NCBI GenBank assembly: GCA_024276695.1
Contig: JAJRWR010000014.1
Coordinates: 98,331 to 162,330 of the forward strand
DNA length: 64,000 nucleotides
Direction: 5' to 3'
Origin: an archaeon
GTDB lineage: Archaea; Thermoproteota; Nitrososphaeria; Nitrososphaerales; Nitrosopumilaceae
Of this stretch, positions 63,275 to 64,000 are shown piece by piece; position 1 is the first letter of the stretch; the number at the start of each line of letters is the position of its first letter. Both the position numbers and the translations under genes were made by a program. The notes under the pieces are model-generated. The model ran no database searches. It was not told where the DNA came from and saw only the letters and a program-made list of their open reading frames with translations.

Positions 63275-63940
63275 CTAAGAGCGCTTCTTAGTCAGAAATA
63301 AAATTCCCGTAACCAGTCCAACACCGGCTGCCATGTAAAACGGCATCAGTGCAAATTTGTTCTTTCCAGGATCCCCTGACAAAAACTCTACCGTCATGCT
63401 TCCAGAGTTCACTGATGGCTCATCAGTAGAGCCCTCCAGTCCGTGAACTGAATACGAGTCAACTGCAAACTTTCCTATATCCAGATTTGTTACTACAATT
63501 CTTGCACCGTTATTTACAGTCAGCCCCGCTCTGTCTGTATAGGATATGATGGACTTTGCCTCAGGATACCAGCCCCTGTCCAGATTCCTATGAACCACAA
63601 CGTATCCCTCTTTTGGGGTTTGGACTGCCACCCAAAACTTGTTCTCAGGGCCTGATCCCATTCCCACTTCAATGAATTCGTTTTTTGTCTCCTGATCATA
63701 CAACCTTAAAACTGCATTTCCTCCTAAATTTGCATATGACAAATTGTTGTCAATGGTTACCTGCCAGCTAACCGCATGGACATCATCCAAAGTTGTGATT
63801 GGCGCTTCCCTCAGTACGGTGTTGAATTCATCTGAGGGAATTTCCAGAGTCTCGATGATTAATGACGGATTGTTTGTTTCCTGAGCAAACGCTGGAGATG
63901 TAATTCCTGCAAGTAAAATTATTGCAAAGACATACTTCAC
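63275..63940 (-). CDS. Exported, C-terminally anchored protein of unknown function
   Basis: 221 residues. Signal peptide (1-19, AGITSPAFAQ), a beta-rich outer domain (WQVTIDNNLSYANLGGNAVLRLY; WVAVQTPKEGYVVVHRN), and a C-terminal membrane helix (about 196-216) followed by KKRS. Its base composition is visibly richer in G+C than the neighbours, as with amt and the recombinase, so it may be highly expressed or foreign. No family recognised. The last 60 bases of the window after it hold only upstream sequence. Confidence 0.72.
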   Translation of the reverse strand: MKYVFAIILLAGITSPAFAQETNNPSLIIETLEIPSDEFNTVLREAPITTLDDVHAVSWQVTIDNNLSYANLGGNAVLRLYDQETKNEFIEVGMGSGPENKFWVAVQTPKEGYVVVHRNLDRGWYPEAKSIISYTDRAGLTVNNGARIVVTNLDIGKFAVDSYSVHGLEGSTDEPSVNSGSMTVEFLSGDPGKNKFALMPFYMAAGVGLVTGILFLTKKRS

Positions 63941-64000
63941 AAGCTGGGATGAATATGATTGAATAAAAATCTAATCAACAAATGGCTTTTTACAAGTATA

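Overview
The window looks like chromosome from an ammonia-oxidizing thaumarchaeon of the Nitrosopumilaceae (Nitrosopumilus/Nitrosarchaeum type). The evidence is low G+C, archaeal information-processing genes (proteasome beta subunit, aCPSF1/FttA ribonuclease, SepF), archaeal lipid and CoA genes (glycerol-1-phosphate dehydrogenase, pantoate kinase, phosphopantothenate synthetase), an A-type ATP synthase, a large Amt ammonium transporter, BluB, TRASH- and YHS-domain copper proteins, and a PEFG-like C-terminal sorting signal. Many genes have a TATA box about 25 bases before an ATG, GTG or TTG start, the pattern of leaderless archaeal transcripts. The species cannot be fixed from the sequence alone.

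Layout. 1-1274: 5' part of a tyrosine recombinase next to the 3' end of a tRNA-Arg(CCT) that carries a D-arm intron; probably the end of an element that continues to the left. 1.3-13.5 kb: housekeeping genes (BluB, tRNA-Val, RNA cyclase, NMN adenylyltransferase, class V aminotransferase, FKBP isomerase, G1P dehydrogenase, proteasome beta, FttA, SepF, PP-loop tRNA thiolase-like protein, M24 peptidase). 14.4-18.2 kb: a tightly packed operon holding the archaeal CoA branch (pantoate kinase, phosphopantothenate synthetase, PanB, CoaBC). 18.2-30.8 kb: PhoU/AbrB regulator, Nudix hydrolase, Lrp-type regulator divergent from a MacB-like ABC exporter with an S-layer-type exported partner (frameshifted), UbiB kinase, Hsp20, tmk-HD-pyrH operon, LEA14-like protein. 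30.9-46.3 kb: a very small membrane protein, a Cas4-like protein, ATP synthase subunit C, Amt, rhodanese, a DUF4443 regulator divergent from CbtB-CbtA, an 11-mer-repeat LEA-like miniprotein, and the ATP synthase cluster (I divergent from E-A-B-D-small ORF-K). 46.3-49.9 kb: divergent pyrI/pyrB, a LON-domain protein and a PEFG-anchored exported protein.

50-63.3 kb is the most interesting part. It is rich in exported or membrane redox and metal proteins: YVTN propeller, two DsbA-like oxidoreductases, a multicopper oxidase with a ZIP transporter, a ferric-reductase-like heme protein, a DUF192 protein, an HtrA protease, and a CcdA/DsbD-like protein in a coupled operon with a YHS protein and a thioredoxin-like protein. 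A palindrome of the form TTTACA-NN-TGTAAA precedes at least seven of these transcription units, usually just upstream of the TATA box. One copy lies before a small AsnC-type helix-turn-helix protein with a metal-binding TRASH domain. I infer a copper/thiol-redox regulon controlled by that regulator.

The multicopper oxidase/ZIP unit instead carries a different operator (AGTTAGCCTAGGCTAACT plus tandem half-copies) on its TATA box. Beside it is the decayed gene of a DtxR/MntR-family regulator. A decayed second copy of cbtA and two single-base frameshifts in exported-protein genes also occur in this half of the window.
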